Of a stretch of DNA of 64,000 nt, positions 22,713 through 33,310 are shown one piece after another. This DNA comes from Pieris napi (lineage: Eukaryota; Arthropoda; Insecta; Lepidoptera; Pieridae), in NCBI RefSeq assembly GCF_905475465.1, contig NC_062236.1, positions 9,496,001-9,560,000 of the forward strand, in the 5' to 3' direction. Both the position numbers and the translations under genes were made by a program. The notes below the pieces were generated by a model. That model searched no databases and was not told the DNA's origin. It saw only the letters and a list, made by a program, of their open reading frames with translations. Position 1 is the first letter of the stretch; the number at the start of each line of letters is the position of its first letter.

Positions 22713-23372
22713 TATACCTTCCAGGCAAAGTAGAAGAAGAACAAGAGTTAGTAGGGGAACCCGAGTTAATAGCTGACATCAAGAGCTAGGTGGAAGAGGA
22801 AATAATAGAAAAAATGCCAGGTATTTTAACCACACCCTCACTAGGAAGGGTTGCTGAATGCTGAATTTCCTGATCGATTGCGTAAGGTATTTCCTTTTAA
22901 TAAAATATCAGTCATGAAAGCTCTTGAAGATTCTTTTTTTAACAAACCAGTGGGCAAACGGGCAAGAGGCTCACCTGATGTTTAGTGATACCGTGGGCAC
23001 TCTCAATACCAGAGGGCTAGCGAGTGCGTTGCCGGTCTTTTACCAATCTGACCTTGAAGTTTGGTACTTTTGTAAAACGTTCCGATGCGGGGCGGGGATT
23101 GAATTACGGGTTATTGTTAATATTATTTCCGACTTTCCAGTACTTTACACCACATAATGGTAACTTTTAGGTATAAAGAGTCACTTTGGTGGTCACGAAA
23201 CGTTCTAATATTGGGAACAGAAAAACGTAACGGCGCGTTACATGGGGGGGGGTTTATTAATCTCCAAAAATTGCGTAATACTTGAACGATCCCATTGGAC
23301 ATTATGCGGTTGTCCGCATCGCCTTGTTTCTTGGCTTCGCTGTTACCGTGTCCTGCCTCTGGCAATTGGGGA
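22713..23372 (+). pseudogene. Inverted duplicate of exon 2 of the minus-strand gene
   Basis: The stretch from 22727 reads GKVEEEQELVGEPELIADIK then a stop, then VEEEIIEKMPGI, TPSLGR and, in a shifted frame, DRLRK. It matches exon 2 of the gene at 12161-17223 (16242-16094) but on the opposite strand. The copy keeps the intron acceptor (ATACCTTCCAG before GCAAAG) and the following intron, including the GGCCGGCAAC repeat (22933-23045) and TTGGCTTCGCTGTTACCGTG at about 23331. It is therefore a DNA-level duplication, not a processed copy. Two in-frame stops and a frame change mark it as dead. About 250 bp (23062-23308) absent from the parent intron is inserted. Confidence 0.88.
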
Positions 23373-23495
23373 GAATGTAGATCGATAGAGGAAAGGAACG
23401 TGCGTTTCGTGGAATTGTGATTGGTTAACAGCGTTACTAGAACGCATACACACGCGGCACGATGCGTTATTCCGTCCGTTTGACCAATCACAAAT

Positions 23496-23663
23496 CTGCC
23501 TTGCGATTCTGTAACTCACTTTTCGAACTCTCACAGCGGTTTCCGCAGCGGCGGTTGCGCTCAAATCAGTCGTGAAGCAGTCATTTTATAATTTGGCATT
23601 CTGATAAGGAGGAAGCTTGTAGTTTATTGTTTTAAAAAAGTGAGTTACAGAATCGCAAGCCAG
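23496..23663. mobile_element. CAGCCTTGCGATTCTG MITE, right arm shortened
   Basis: Begins CTGCCTTGCGATTCTGTAAC and ends with GTTACAGAATCGCAAGCCAG. The left arm continues through CACAGCGGTTTCCGCAGCGG and GAAGCAGTCATTTTATAATT; the right arm keeps only its last 30 bp or so. Same family as 26312, 28551 and 42392. Confidence 0.85.
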
Positions 23664-24240
23664 GAGTCAATTTATCTGTGAACTACCACGAGGTATGTGC
23701 ACGAAAAATAAAATTCTAATCGCTTATAACTTGCGTGCCGATGTCTGGTTCATAATTACAAGATATATTGCGTCACCGGGTACCTATATTCGGCACCATA
23801 ATGCAGTAACACTCATCACAAAAACAAGGTTTGTATGAAAACTTCACTATTAAACGACATCTTTTTTAAAATATTTGTATGGACGGTTTTGTTCCCATCT
23901 TTAGGGGTGATTTTGATAAGTGTAAGGGATGATTTCAAAAGGTGTGAATTGTTAATAGATTGCACGAAATTTTGTTCCATGTAATACCAGATTTTCGCTC
24001 AGTTTTTTTAGGAAAAATCGATAATGTTTTTGGAACATTCGTCTAGTGGTAAAGCGACTCTAAGTTTTTTGTGCCATTATTTGTTAGAGCAGCAACAGCG
24101 TCGTTACTCTGTAACTTCCAATATGAATTGTAATCACGACTATGTTAAGTTAATGTAGCATCCGATCACAAGCGCATCAATTGCTTTCAAACGTTGGGGA
24201 CGGTTTTGCTATTGTAATTTACAGAGTTCCAGTGCTAAGT
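23664..24240. other. Spacer, nothing recognised
   Basis: AT-rich; a faint tRNA-like stretch near 24035 (TCGTCTAGTGGTAAAGCG) has no matching B box. No exon seen. Confidence 0.4.
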
Positions 24241-24299
24241 CGTGGATCTAACGCTATAAACATAAATAACATATATTTGTTGGTGATAAAATCTTTTTT

Positions 24300-24575
24300 T
24301 TATTTGTCACTAGCGGACCAAATAGACATCCTGTATGCGCGTCTTAAACACAAAAAACATATAAATGTAAACCTAAACCATTATCGAATTTACTTAAACA
24401 CAAAAAAACATCTAAATCGGTCCGGCCGTTTAAGAGTTTAATTAATCACTAGCGGACCGACACATTCCTGTACATGCGTCTTAAATACAAAAGAAATCTA
24501 ATTGTAAATCAAAACAATTCTCGTAATCTTAAACACAAAAAAATATCAAAATCGGTCCAGCCATTTAGAAGTTAC
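24300..24575 (+). repeat. Two-copy tandem repeat, about 140 bp period
   Basis: CACTAGCGGACC at 24309 and at 24448 start two diverged copies. Each continues with TGCGTCTTAAA, CACAAAAAAA, and an AATCGGTCC(G/A)GCC(G/A)TTTA block. The CTAGCGG start and the 'AAATCGGTCCAGCCGTTT' theme are frequent in Helitron-like or LTR-less repeats of insects; class not assigned. Confidence 0.6.
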
Positions 24576-25204
24576 AATACGCTCAGAAGATTTATATTAT
24601 TAATCATATTATATACCTACCTACAGTTGAAACTAGAAGTATGCCTACCCAATATGACGCGTGCGTGTTTTAAAATACACAGGATTTTAATACAAAATTG
24701 TATTTTGCATACGTAATAATATAACCATTGTTTTTTGTTGAAAGAATTTTATTCCCCCAGAAATCAAACCATTGAACCCAGAATAAACTCAACGGCGTAA
24801 CACTATGTTTTTAATTGATATATTTTTGTCACAGCATTCTAGGTTTCAATTTAAAAACTAAATTTTACATTCGTAAGATAGGCTCGTTCAAAAAGTCATT
24901 ATATTTATTATCGAGCGCTTACTGTTATGTATAATTCCAAGTATGTGTGTCTGTGTGCACGCATACGGGCCCGACAAGTGCGTGCGTTGCAAAAATGCAA
25001 CTCCGCGACTTGGTTAAATATCGGACGCATGGGAACGGAATGGAGTCGATGCTATAATATTTTTAAATTATTTATTTTTAAATATGTGATAGAAAAAAGG
25101 GTTGTGATTCACAACAAAATTATACATATATAATTGTAATATGTAGAGTTAGAACATAGTTATGGTATAAGAAAAGACCGCAAAAATTCTGTTTAAGTTT
25201 CATA
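24576..25204. other. Spacer with a GC-richer island
   Basis: Mostly AT-rich. At 24935-25045 there is a GC-richer stretch with GTGTGCACGCATACGGGCCC and TGCGTGCGTTGCAAAAATGC. No exon borders; could be regulatory, unproven. Confidence 0.35.
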
Positions 25205-25574
25205 AAGTGACGACAAACGACATCTCTTACGGGCTCCAAGTCACTTTCTTCGCCGTATTCTGGGTATCTACTGAGGTCTAACGAGCAACTTTGGTAGCGC
25301 AGCCCTGAAACCCCCGATGAGCCAGCAGATCAAGCCACGTAAATGGAAATGGATAGGCCTCACACTCCGAATGTATCCCAATCATATTCCCAAGTAGGCG
25401 CCTGATTGGCCTGATTGGCAAGGCAAGCGGAAGCATAGCTGTCTCCGGCTAACCTGGTGTCGTACAGTTGCAGATGAGGCAAAGAGAGCCGGAAAGAATT
25501 GGAGCGAGGTGAAATACGAAGTTAAAGACCGAGTGCGAAAGAGACTCACTGTGGGCGCCCCCTGCCCCAATTAG
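25205..25574 (+). mobile_element. RTE-type LINE, ORF2 C-terminal remnant
   Basis: From 25327 the frame reads IKPRKWKWIGLTLRMYPN, a stop, then DWQGKRKHSCLRLTW, RTVADEAKRAGKNWSEVKYE and a stop at 25572. The order RKW(R/K)WIGHTLR, then WxxxGKRxRGR, TW, then NRVRWR is the usual end of RTE-clade ORF2. Upstream homology is frame-broken. The reverse transcriptase domain is absent. Confidence 0.78.
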
Positions 25575-26311
25575 GGCCAATAACACATTCGATCAAATTC
25601 ATAAAGTGATTTTGTATGAATCAGGAACATTACAAGGGCAATATTTTATTAGCGTCTCTTTTGTATAAAAATATCACATATTACACCGACATTTATAAAA
25701 CTCGTTTACATATAAGGCTGGTAAAATATTTGTATTTATCTTAACGATATTAAGAATAGTGTCGCTCTATACTCTATTCTTGTATCCGGCATAGATTGTT
25801 CTGTAGAATTTTCTTTAATTCGATCACTAGACTCATAAATACTGAGAATTATATAGCTTTAAACGAAATAAAAATATTTCATAATATTAATTTAATTTAT
25901 AAGGTTTTTCACTTTAATCCTGTTATTACTTCTACTTAGTATCTAAAAATCATTTATGAATCAATTGAGTATCTATCGTTCAAAAATATTAAAATCAACC
26001 AGACGTTAATTTAAAAATACATCTAATATCGACTCCATGACACCTCTATTCCCAACTTCCCTAACTGAGAGGTGAACGAACCTACGAAATGCACACACAC
26101 ATACACATTGCGGACAAGACGATTCACATTAGTGTAGGTTAGTGTATGTAGTCACCGGACGGGCGGGGGACCATTTTTACGGATTTTAATCTTACAGTTA
26201 ATTTTTGTTCAACATAATTTTTAACAGAAATTTCCTTCAATCAATTTAAAATACGATTTCGAAGATCAAAGAAGTTTTATCGGACAAATCAGAAATCGGT
26301 TTAAAGGATTC
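25575..26311. other. AT-rich spacer with a CA-rich stretch
   Basis: At 26090-26175 sits ATGCACACACACATACACAT then TAGTCACCGGACGGGCGGGG. No exon or repeat family seen. Confidence 0.35.
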
Positions 26312-26400
26312 CTGCCTTGCGATTCTGTAACTTACTTTTCGAACTCGCACAGCGGTTTTCGCAGCGGCGGTCAAAAGTGAGTTACAGAATCGCAAGGCTG
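26312..26400. mobile_element. CAGCCTTGCGATTCTG MITE, compact copy
   Basis: 89 bp: CTGCCTTGCGATTCTGTAAC, CACAGCGGTTTTCGCAGCGG, then AAAAGTGAGTTACAGAATCG and CAAGGCTG. The centre of the element is deleted. Confidence 0.85.
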
Positions 26401-26487
26401 GACGCACAGCGGAGACATGAATGGAACCTTTTCCCATATTTGTCCGATGTGTTTATACTATAATTAATTATACAGGCGCTAATTAAA

Positions 26488-27060
26488 GATTTTAGTTGGC
26501 GCCTGGTAGATACTACCGGTGACCCCAGAGTCATAATAATAATAAGAATAATTTATTGCATGAATATGTATGGTGGTACAATCGTAAGTTCGCATATTCT
26601 GCCACACACAATGGCGCACAAATTTTTCTTTAAAGGAATTTTACATTTTACATTATTAGTCATATGAATTGGTCAGTTCTTATATAATTTGTTTCGTACA
26701 TATCATATTATACGTTATTAAATTTATATCAACTACAGTGTCTCACGCAAATAATCATTTATTGAATAATACATTTTTCCAAAAGTAATACACCAAGTCG
26801 ATTTTTAAAGACTAGTCGGACAATCTTTTAATTCTTTTGGTAAATTATTGTAAACCTTAATTGCAATACAAAAGGTATTTTTCCTAAACAGTTCCTGATT
26901 GATTTTTGGCACAGCCAATTTCTCCCCAATATATATATTGTTAGTTCGCGGGTTCGTTCGACTCTGAGGTCCATAATCTAATTTGTATCTCAAGTCACAA
27001 TCCCGTCTTGAGCGCTGACAAACGTTAAACAACAAATATTGTTCTCTATTTTTTGTAACA
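26488..27060 (-). mobile_element. LINE ORF2 C-terminal remnant plus a second LINE scrap
   Basis: On the minus strand, 27035-26805 reads LDYGPQSRTNPRTNNIYIGE, LAVPKINQELFRKNTF and IKVYNNLPKELKDCP, the usual C-terminal pattern of jockey/CR1-group ORF2 (basic line, then KNTFxYxAIKxYNxLPxxL). It ends in an ATT-type microsatellite near 26530. Immediately beyond, 26488-26528 (GGCGCCTGGTAGATACTACC) belongs to the different LINE tail found at 35636 and 41405. Confidence 0.72.
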
Positions 27061-27297
27061 TATTTTCCATAACAAATGATAGATTGTATACTGTAGATAT
27101 TGCATTATGTTTGTTGGGGAGTTTTAAATAAATACATATAAAATTGTTTGACTGCTCTAGAGACTAGGTTTAAGTTTGAGTGACGTTTTAAAATACGGGC
27201 GTTTTTCGTAATACACTCAGAGATATTTTTCTGTCACAAACAGAGAAGATCTCGTTGTATCTATTAATAGCCCGGTACACAAACATTTCATGGAAGA

Positions 27298-27585
27298 AAT
27301 CAGCGGCGCTACAACCTATTTAGGTCTGGGCCTCAGATTTCTGAATCTGTTTCATGATCATTTTTCAATCTAATAGTCAAGAAGGTGATCAGCCTTCTGT
27401 GCCTGACACACGCCGTCGACTCTTTGGGTCTAAGACGTGTCACTTTCCTCACGATGTTTTCCTTCACCGTTCGAGCGAATACTAAACGCGCACATAAAAA
27501 GAAATTCCATTGGTGCACAGCCGGGGATCGAACCTACGACCTCAGGGATGAGAGTCACTCGCTTGAGCCACTAGGCCAACACTGC
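27298..27585 (-). mobile_element. SINE family A, full length
   Basis: Plus strand AATCAGCGGCGCTACAACCT to GAGCCACTAGGCCAACACTGC, with all internal blocks present. No clear target duplication. Confidence 0.92.
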
Positions 27586-28178
27586 ACACGGCGTATGGAG
27601 AGTTTTAAAAATTGCATTTGACCATACCTACCTACTTCGTGTAATGCAATCACAGCGATTCGATTCTATTTATCACCCGACTTCATTTTAATATTGTACA
27701 ATGTATTGGCGCCAAAATAAGAAAACCCAATCATATAAAAATGACAGATTCCAAATTCAAATGTAATATTTTGTTAATTTTCAAATGCAATAGTATTTAT
27801 GGCATGACTAGGTATTTCAATCAAAGAGATTTTGTATAATTTCAGAAGTTACACTGTATGTTTTAATTCTGTTCTCGCGACGCTAAGAAACTTCGTTACA
27901 AACATTTGGAAATAATTACTGTATAACCCTAAGACACTACAATCCACAAACGAGAATATTAATATTTATTTTGGTGAGCTTTGATCTACCCCTCACACGT
28001 ACGAAATGTGATTTAAATTTTAGTGTACTTCATAAAAATTCGTTTGAGGTTTGAGGGCCGCGTAACTATCGCGGGGTGAACTATTTTCAAGTTTTCTTTT
28101 GATATTATTTTGATTAACAAAAATTACAATCCTTATTTTGTGTTTATAAATATTATTACATGCTCTCGAATGCCTTAA
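27586..28178. other. AT-rich spacer, nothing recognised
   Basis: No exon or repeat family seen. Confidence 0.45.
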
Positions 28179-28412
28179 CTACTTTATAGGTCTGAGCCTC
28201 AGATTTCTGTGTCTGCCGTGATCACTTCTAATAGTCAAGTAGGAGATCAACTTGCTACCTGACACACGCCGTCGACTTTTTGGGTATAAGGCCGATTTCC
28301 TTGCGATGTTTTCCTTTCAACCGTTCAAGCGAATAAAAATAGTGTAATTTGGTGCACAGCCGGGGATCGAATCCACAACCTCAGGGATGAGATTCGCACG
28401 CTGAAGCCGCTG
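28179..28412 (-). mobile_element. SINE family A, ends truncated
   Basis: Contains TAGGTCTGAGCCTCAGATTT, ACACGCCGTCGACTTTTTGG, TTCCTTTCAACCGTTCAAGC, GCACAGCCGGGGATCGAATC and ATTCGCACGCTGAAGCCGC. Both outer ends are missing. Confidence 0.85.
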
Positions 28413-28550
28413 TACGCCTTTCCAGAAGTGTACAGTTAAAGTGCATTCGAGTGTTTTCTAAGGATAAAAATTGGCGTATAGTAAGAAGATTGCTTGAATT
28501 ATATCATCAAAAGTTGAATAAGTACGCTTCTCGAAAACTATCACCTTCAA

Positions 28551-29249
28551 CAGCCTTGCGATTCTGTAACTCACTTTTCGAACTCACACAGCGGTTTTCA
28601 CAGCGGCGGTCGCTCAAATCAGTCGTAAAGTAGTCATTTTATGATTTGGCATTCTGATAAGGAGGGAGCTTGTAGTTTACTGTTTGTCAGAATGCCAAAT
28701 CGTAAAATGACTGCTGCAGAACAGCCTTGCGATTCTGTAACTCTCTTTTCGAACTCACAAAGCGGTTTTCACAGCGGCGGTCGCGCTCAAATCAGTCGTA
28801 AAGCAGTCATTTTATGATTTGGCATTCTGATAAGGAGGGAGCTTGTAGTTTACTGTTTGTCAGAATGCCAAATCGTAAAATGACTGCTGCAGAACAGCCT
28901 TGCGATTCTGTAACTCTCTTTTCGAACTCACAAAGCGGTTTTCACAGCGGCGGTCGCGCTCAAATCAGTCGTAAAGCAGGCATTTTATGATTTGACATTC
29001 TGATAAGGAGGGAGCTTGTAGTTTACTGTTTGTCAGAATGCCAAATCGTAAAATGACTGCTGCAGAACAGCCTTGCGATTCTGTAACTCTCTTTTCGAAC
29101 TCACAAAGCGGTTTTTACAGCGGCGGTCGCGCTCAAATCAGTCGTAAAGCAGTCATTTTATGATTTGGCATTCTGATAAATAGTCGCTGACCGCCGCTGC
29201 GAAAACCGCTGTGTGAGTTCGAAAAGTGAGTTACAGAATCGCAAGGCTG
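28551..29249. mobile_element. Tandem array of the CAGCCTTGCGATTCTG MITE
   Basis: CAGCCTTGCGATTCTGTAAC starts at 28551, 28722, 28895 and 29068 (spacings 171, 173, 173 bp). Each unit has the full left arm, the centre TAAGGAGGGAGCTTGTAGTT, then a right arm cut at ATGACTGCTGCAGAA that runs straight into the next left arm. The last unit closes with a right arm ending GTTACAGAATCGCAAGGCTG at 29249. Units are nearly identical, so amplification is recent or the copies are homogenised. Confidence 0.9.
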
Positions 29250-30304
29250 AGCTCTTTGCGATCTCTCCAATGTATATATATATAATTTGTAAAGTAGTAT
29301 AGGTAGTTCTTTTATAAAGCCTGCGATAGATCATACGATAGTAATCACGGCGTATTAAAAGAGAAAAAGGGCATTTAATAAAAAAGGTTTTGTTATATCC
29401 TAGTTCTTGGACTCTCCCCAGCCAATTAGGGCTTAAATAGATCTATCTAGGCGCAGTTTTATGTATTAAAGTTGAATGACCGGCTGTAATTCATCAATCT
29501 GTAATAATGTGGGGATGCATCTAGGGGAGGTTCACATCCTCCAGCGGAAAGCGCTTCATAGATAAGTCTAGCGCTGGAAACGTATCCGACTATTGAGAGG
29601 GGTATGTTATTGTCTATGTTCAAAGATTTATGTGAATTAGGTAATATTTGTTATATTTAGCATAATTCTGCTTCAATTAAGTAACAAATATATCTGATTA
29701 GATAGACCAAAGTTTGTAAAATTTAGTCTTTATTTTTATGTTCGTCGTATTTTTTTGTTAGACGTATTTTCGATCGTATGCAAAAATGCTTGTAGAAACT
29801 TTACTGAAATTAAAGATACTAATATTTTTATTTTGACGTGTTAAGGTAGAGTGAGATGGACCTTTGAAGCAGTCAAGTTTAAGTAATTATTTTTAGTTTA
29901 AATGTTGATTATAGAAAGTTACAAGCTCCTAAAATACACTTACATAAGGAACACATGTTAAAATTATTGATTATTATTTATGTCTACCATAACTGTAAAA
30001 ACCAGACCTGTTAAAGGTTACTTGTATGCTTTTAATATAATTTTAGGGACCAACTGCTGACTGTATTCTCTGAGAGTAACAGCAAAGTCTTATAAGTAAG
30101 CTTGTTCTTACTGTACTCAAGCTAAAAACAAATTATGTATTATGAAATCGATATACCTACATATATGTGACAGGTTTGGGAAGATTGAGAGACGAATGTA
30201 AGATGTATTCTATTATTTAATAAGTTAGTATATTATTGTTTGGTATTTATGCTGTAAATATAAACAAATACGAAAGCTTTTTAATATTTTATAAAATATC
30301 GCAA
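29250..30304. other. Spacer, nothing recognised
   Basis: About 1 kb. At 29400-29600 base composition is more balanced (for example GGGGATGCATCTAGGGGAGG) and may be an unrecognised repeat. No exon. Confidence 0.4.
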
Positions 30305-30547
30305 AATATGTTGCTTAGCTCAAAACTAGACGGCTGGACCAATTCAAGCTTTTATTAATTCCTAGATGTATGTAGAAGGTTTTTATAGAGAGATCAAAAA
30401 CAGCACAAAAAAACTTAAAAACAAAAATCTTATTCCGAAAAAGCAAAGCTCCATAGCAAAAGTTCCATATGTTGGTGCTACTAAAAAGGTAGGTTAAGTA
30501 ACACAAACATATTAAAGCGAAACGAATTTTGCGGGGGAAACTAGCTT
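30305..30547 (+). mobile_element. Helitron-like 3' fragment
   Basis: Ends with CTAAAAAGGTAGGTTAAGTA, AAGCGAAACGAATTTTGCGG and GGGAAACTAGC. The same order closes the element at 48882-49301. No 5' end is identified. Confidence 0.6.
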
Positions 30548-30593
30548 CCTATAAAACCCTTTATTGTTTAATCGTGCTTATAAAATATTATAA

Positions 30594-30832
30594 TATTTAT
30601 TGAAGTTATACTTATTTTGGCGCTTTAAGGAAAAATGATGAGAGTAAATTTTTACACACACACCGTCACAAAAAACCGACACCCTGAAGTTAGTCAACAA
30701 TCAAATTTTTCTAGTGTCGTTTTTTCTACAAACGTAGAATAAAATTTTTGAAAAGATTTTTGTCTTGTTACGCCAAAGAAGTATAAATTCTAAGCCTATA
30801 TAAGTACACACACACGTTTTTTTTAAATCAGA
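30594..30832 (+). mobile_element. GAAGTTATACTTC element, most complete copy
   Basis: TTGAAGTTATACTTATTTTG near the left end and CGCCAAAGAAGTATAAATTC near the right end are inverted to each other. Internal blocks CGTCACAAAAAACCGACACC and TTTTTTCTACAAACGTAGAA are shared with the copies at 350 and 44222. No coding capacity. Confidence 0.7.
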
Positions 30833-30835
30833 CTG

Positions 30836-31000
30836 CACTCCTACGATGAGAACTTGAAGAAACAGGTCCTCTCCAGATGTTTCCTTGCTGGCCAGAACAA
30901 TCCTACGCTACAAGACTACCATTACCAGCCTTTTAGCATTCGAGTAAAATCAAAACGTAAGAAAAGCCTTTTGCAAAGTAGCGCTGTATTTGTCTATTAA
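30836..31000 (+). other. Short unrecognised open frame
   Basis: The frame reads YDENLKKQVLSRCFLAGQNN then PTLQDYHYQPFSIRVK, is Lys-rich towards the end and stops at about 30998. There is no start ATG in frame and no clear acceptor. Composition looks more coding-like than the surroundings; it may be a transposon remnant. Confidence 0.25.
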
Positions 31001-31470
31001 GCGCTGTCCGCTAAATATCCCCAACCATCCCTATCTACAACCGATTGGCGGTGCGCTCAAATCAACCCCTTATATCAACACAGAATAAACAATAAACTCT
31101 TTGCTAATCCTTTCGGGTTAATGACCTGAAATGCTTTGTCACTAATTACAGAATAGGTTGCTATTATGATGTGTGATTAGTGGAAAAAAATAACATTTTT
31201 CTCTGCTTTTGTAACCGCGGGCGACATGCCTCCTAAAGCGCCGTTCGTTAGCGGTGTGTTTTATCAGTGGCTGTTTTTTTTCTATCATTAAATCATTGTA
31301 TTTGTGGTCATAGATCTGACAATAAGTACATTCATTCATATATCGAGTGTTTCATATTTTAATAGTGCCTTCAAGATTTCTTAATAATTTAATTGATTGT
31401 CCTGTAAAGTAATGAAATTTATTACTTTACAGGACAATCATATTATGACCGATGACCACAGATTTATATG
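31001..31470. other. Spacer with a perfect 20-bp hairpin
   Basis: TGATTGTCCTGTAAAGTAAT (31394-31413) and its exact inverse (31421-31440) are separated by 7 bases. The stem is too short for a typical microRNA precursor. Nothing else recognised. Confidence 0.7.
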
Positions 31471-31640
31471 TTAAAGTCAAAAGTCAAAAATCATTGTAGG
31501 TAACACAATGTACACTTATGAACGTCAAAAAAGAAATACATATACATTAAATGATTCTAATTTTACATTTAGGTACCTACTGCCAGTTCTCAAATCAAGG
31601 GTGTAGAACGGAAGAGAAGAACTGGCAATAAACTCTTTTT
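31471..31640 (-). mobile_element. LINE-like 3' tail
   Basis: Plus strand AAAGTCAAAAGTCAAAAATC, ATGAACGTCAAAAAAGAAAT, GCCAGTTCTCAAATCAAGGG and AGAAGAACTGGCAATAAACT. Same family as 22336 and 54985, shorter. Confidence 0.68.
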
Positions 31641-32789
31641 TTGTTTGATCTCTAACAACTTGCTAACTCATTATCGTTTAGTATTAAATGTAAATAATAT
31701 TTTTTAATCTAATTTAAATGAATAAATGTGACATGCATTACCTCTCACTGGATCGTTTGGTCGTTTATTATTTAATTGTAATCTTTGTTGTGGGTAATAC
31801 TTATGTGGTGACATATAAATATAAACATTATTAGAATTTAAGAATTAACAAATTTGTTTCCAAAACAAACTTAAAATGTGGCAGTGTTTCTAAAATGCTG
31901 CCAGCATTGCGATATTTAAAAAAAATTAACGCATTTCCATTGTGCATGAATAGAAACGTAAAAAATCTGATCTTTGGCAATAAGCACACAATTTAATATA
32001 ATATAATAGTAGGTAAATTATGAACGGTACTATGGAGCATTACTGATAAAATGTCTTCTCTACTACATATAATAAATACCTACTATACTAGAGTCGGTCA
32101 AATAAATAATGATTGAGAAGCAAATCCAATACTAGGTTATACGTCACCAATTTATCCATAAAGCAGTGTTTGTGCAACCTTTTTATAGCCCCACCTTAGC
32201 TTTCCCAAAATTCTTATGCCCAATAATACATAAAAATAAAACAAAAAAAATAATACAATAAATAAATATATTCAAAAAAATATTTGTTAATTTAAGAAGC
32301 TTAAATGATAGGTTAACGAAACGCAGTAAGTAATTTTCCAAAAATTGATTCCAAATAATGTTAATAAATTTTCGAATATTAGCCCCCCCTTAACAATCAA
32401 ATTGCCCCACTGTGGGGCGTGGGTCTCACGTTGAGAAACACTGCCATGCATTTTAATTCGATACAATAATGAAAAATTAGTTAAAAATACTAGTTGAAAT
32501 GAAATTTATGAAACCGGCCTAGACGAGTTTTTAGCAGAGCAGGTGACAGGATATGACTCTTTTATTTGTGGTCACGGTCAAGCACCCCTTCATAAAGTCT
32601 TAGACCTGCATCTTAAGACTGTACTCAACTTTAAGTCTTGATTAAAAATTGTCAAACACGCTGAATCAAACTTTTGTGACTTATTAAATTTTTCATATTT
32701 TTTTTAGATCCGGTTAGATTCGATTGTCGACTGGGACGTCATAAATATTACTCAAACTCAAAGCACAAGTGAAAATTTAGTTTTTCCCT
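31641..32789. other. AT-rich spacer, nothing recognised
   Basis: Over 1 kb of AT-rich sequence with A runs. No exon, RNA gene or repeat family recognised on either strand. Confidence 0.45.
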
Positions 32790-33178
32790 TTGACATTTTG
32801 AAGTTAAACTTCTTTATCTGCGTTGGAAAAAAAATTACCGTCAAATTTTTCGGTTACGCGTCACGTTATTCCGTTACGTGCATCTTTTTCTTGTCCCTAC
32901 CATGGTTGATTCGAAGCCATTAATAAAAAAATATTCAATAACGAAACAATAATAGTAATTCTATTACAATTAATTAAATTCTTAGTAGTAATAAGGTAAA
33001 ATGAAATAATTGTATTATTTGTATTCATGTCTATGATAATAAAAGTCTTTTGTTAAAATTTATCTAATTTAACTTTATTTAACCAATTTTTGTAAATTTG
33101 CATAAAGTAGATCATTCGAAAAATAAGGTCATAAAGAAGTTTCATTTCTTACGTACACGCAAATTTTTTTCTACCGAG
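32790..33178 (+). mobile_element. Non-autonomous DNA element, partner of 9437-9853
   Basis: Left end ATTTTGAAGTTAAACTTCTT followed by CGGTTACGCGTCACGTTATT; right end AAATAAGGTCATAAAGAAGT followed by TTACGTACACGCAAATTTTT. Subterminal AACTTCTTTAT/ATAAAGAAGTT blocks are inverted. Orientation is opposite to the 9.4 kb copy. Confidence 0.65.
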
Positions 33179-33239
33179 GCATCGAACGCCGCTATAGTTA
33201 TAGATTAGACGAAACGACCAGACTGGACGCCGAAAATGG

Positions 33240-33310
33240 CAGTTATCGCAGCCCATAGACACACATTTTAGTGGGTTCGTTGCCGGCCTTTACAAAGAAC
33301 AAGAAACTCT
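33240..33310 (-). repeat. GGCCGGCAACGCACT-type repeat, fragment
   Basis: Plus strand GCCCATAGACACACATTTTA then GGGTTCGTTGCCGGCCTTT, the inverse of the GGCCGGCAAC family start. The rest of the element is missing. Confidence 0.5.

Noticed and set aside
22442..22744. 100-codon minus ORF with ...SSSVPLYALDLRTGS
   Set aside because: The same peptide recurs in several LINE-like tails; transposon sequence, not a host gene.
23343..23564. Minus ORF with Ala/Val-rich start, like a small protein
   Set aside because: Most of it is MITE arm sequence that gives similar frames at 26246 and 28451.
28551..29249. CRISPR-like array
   Set aside because: The regular 173-bp spacing comes from whole MITE units; there are no short repeats with unique spacers, and this is an insect genome.
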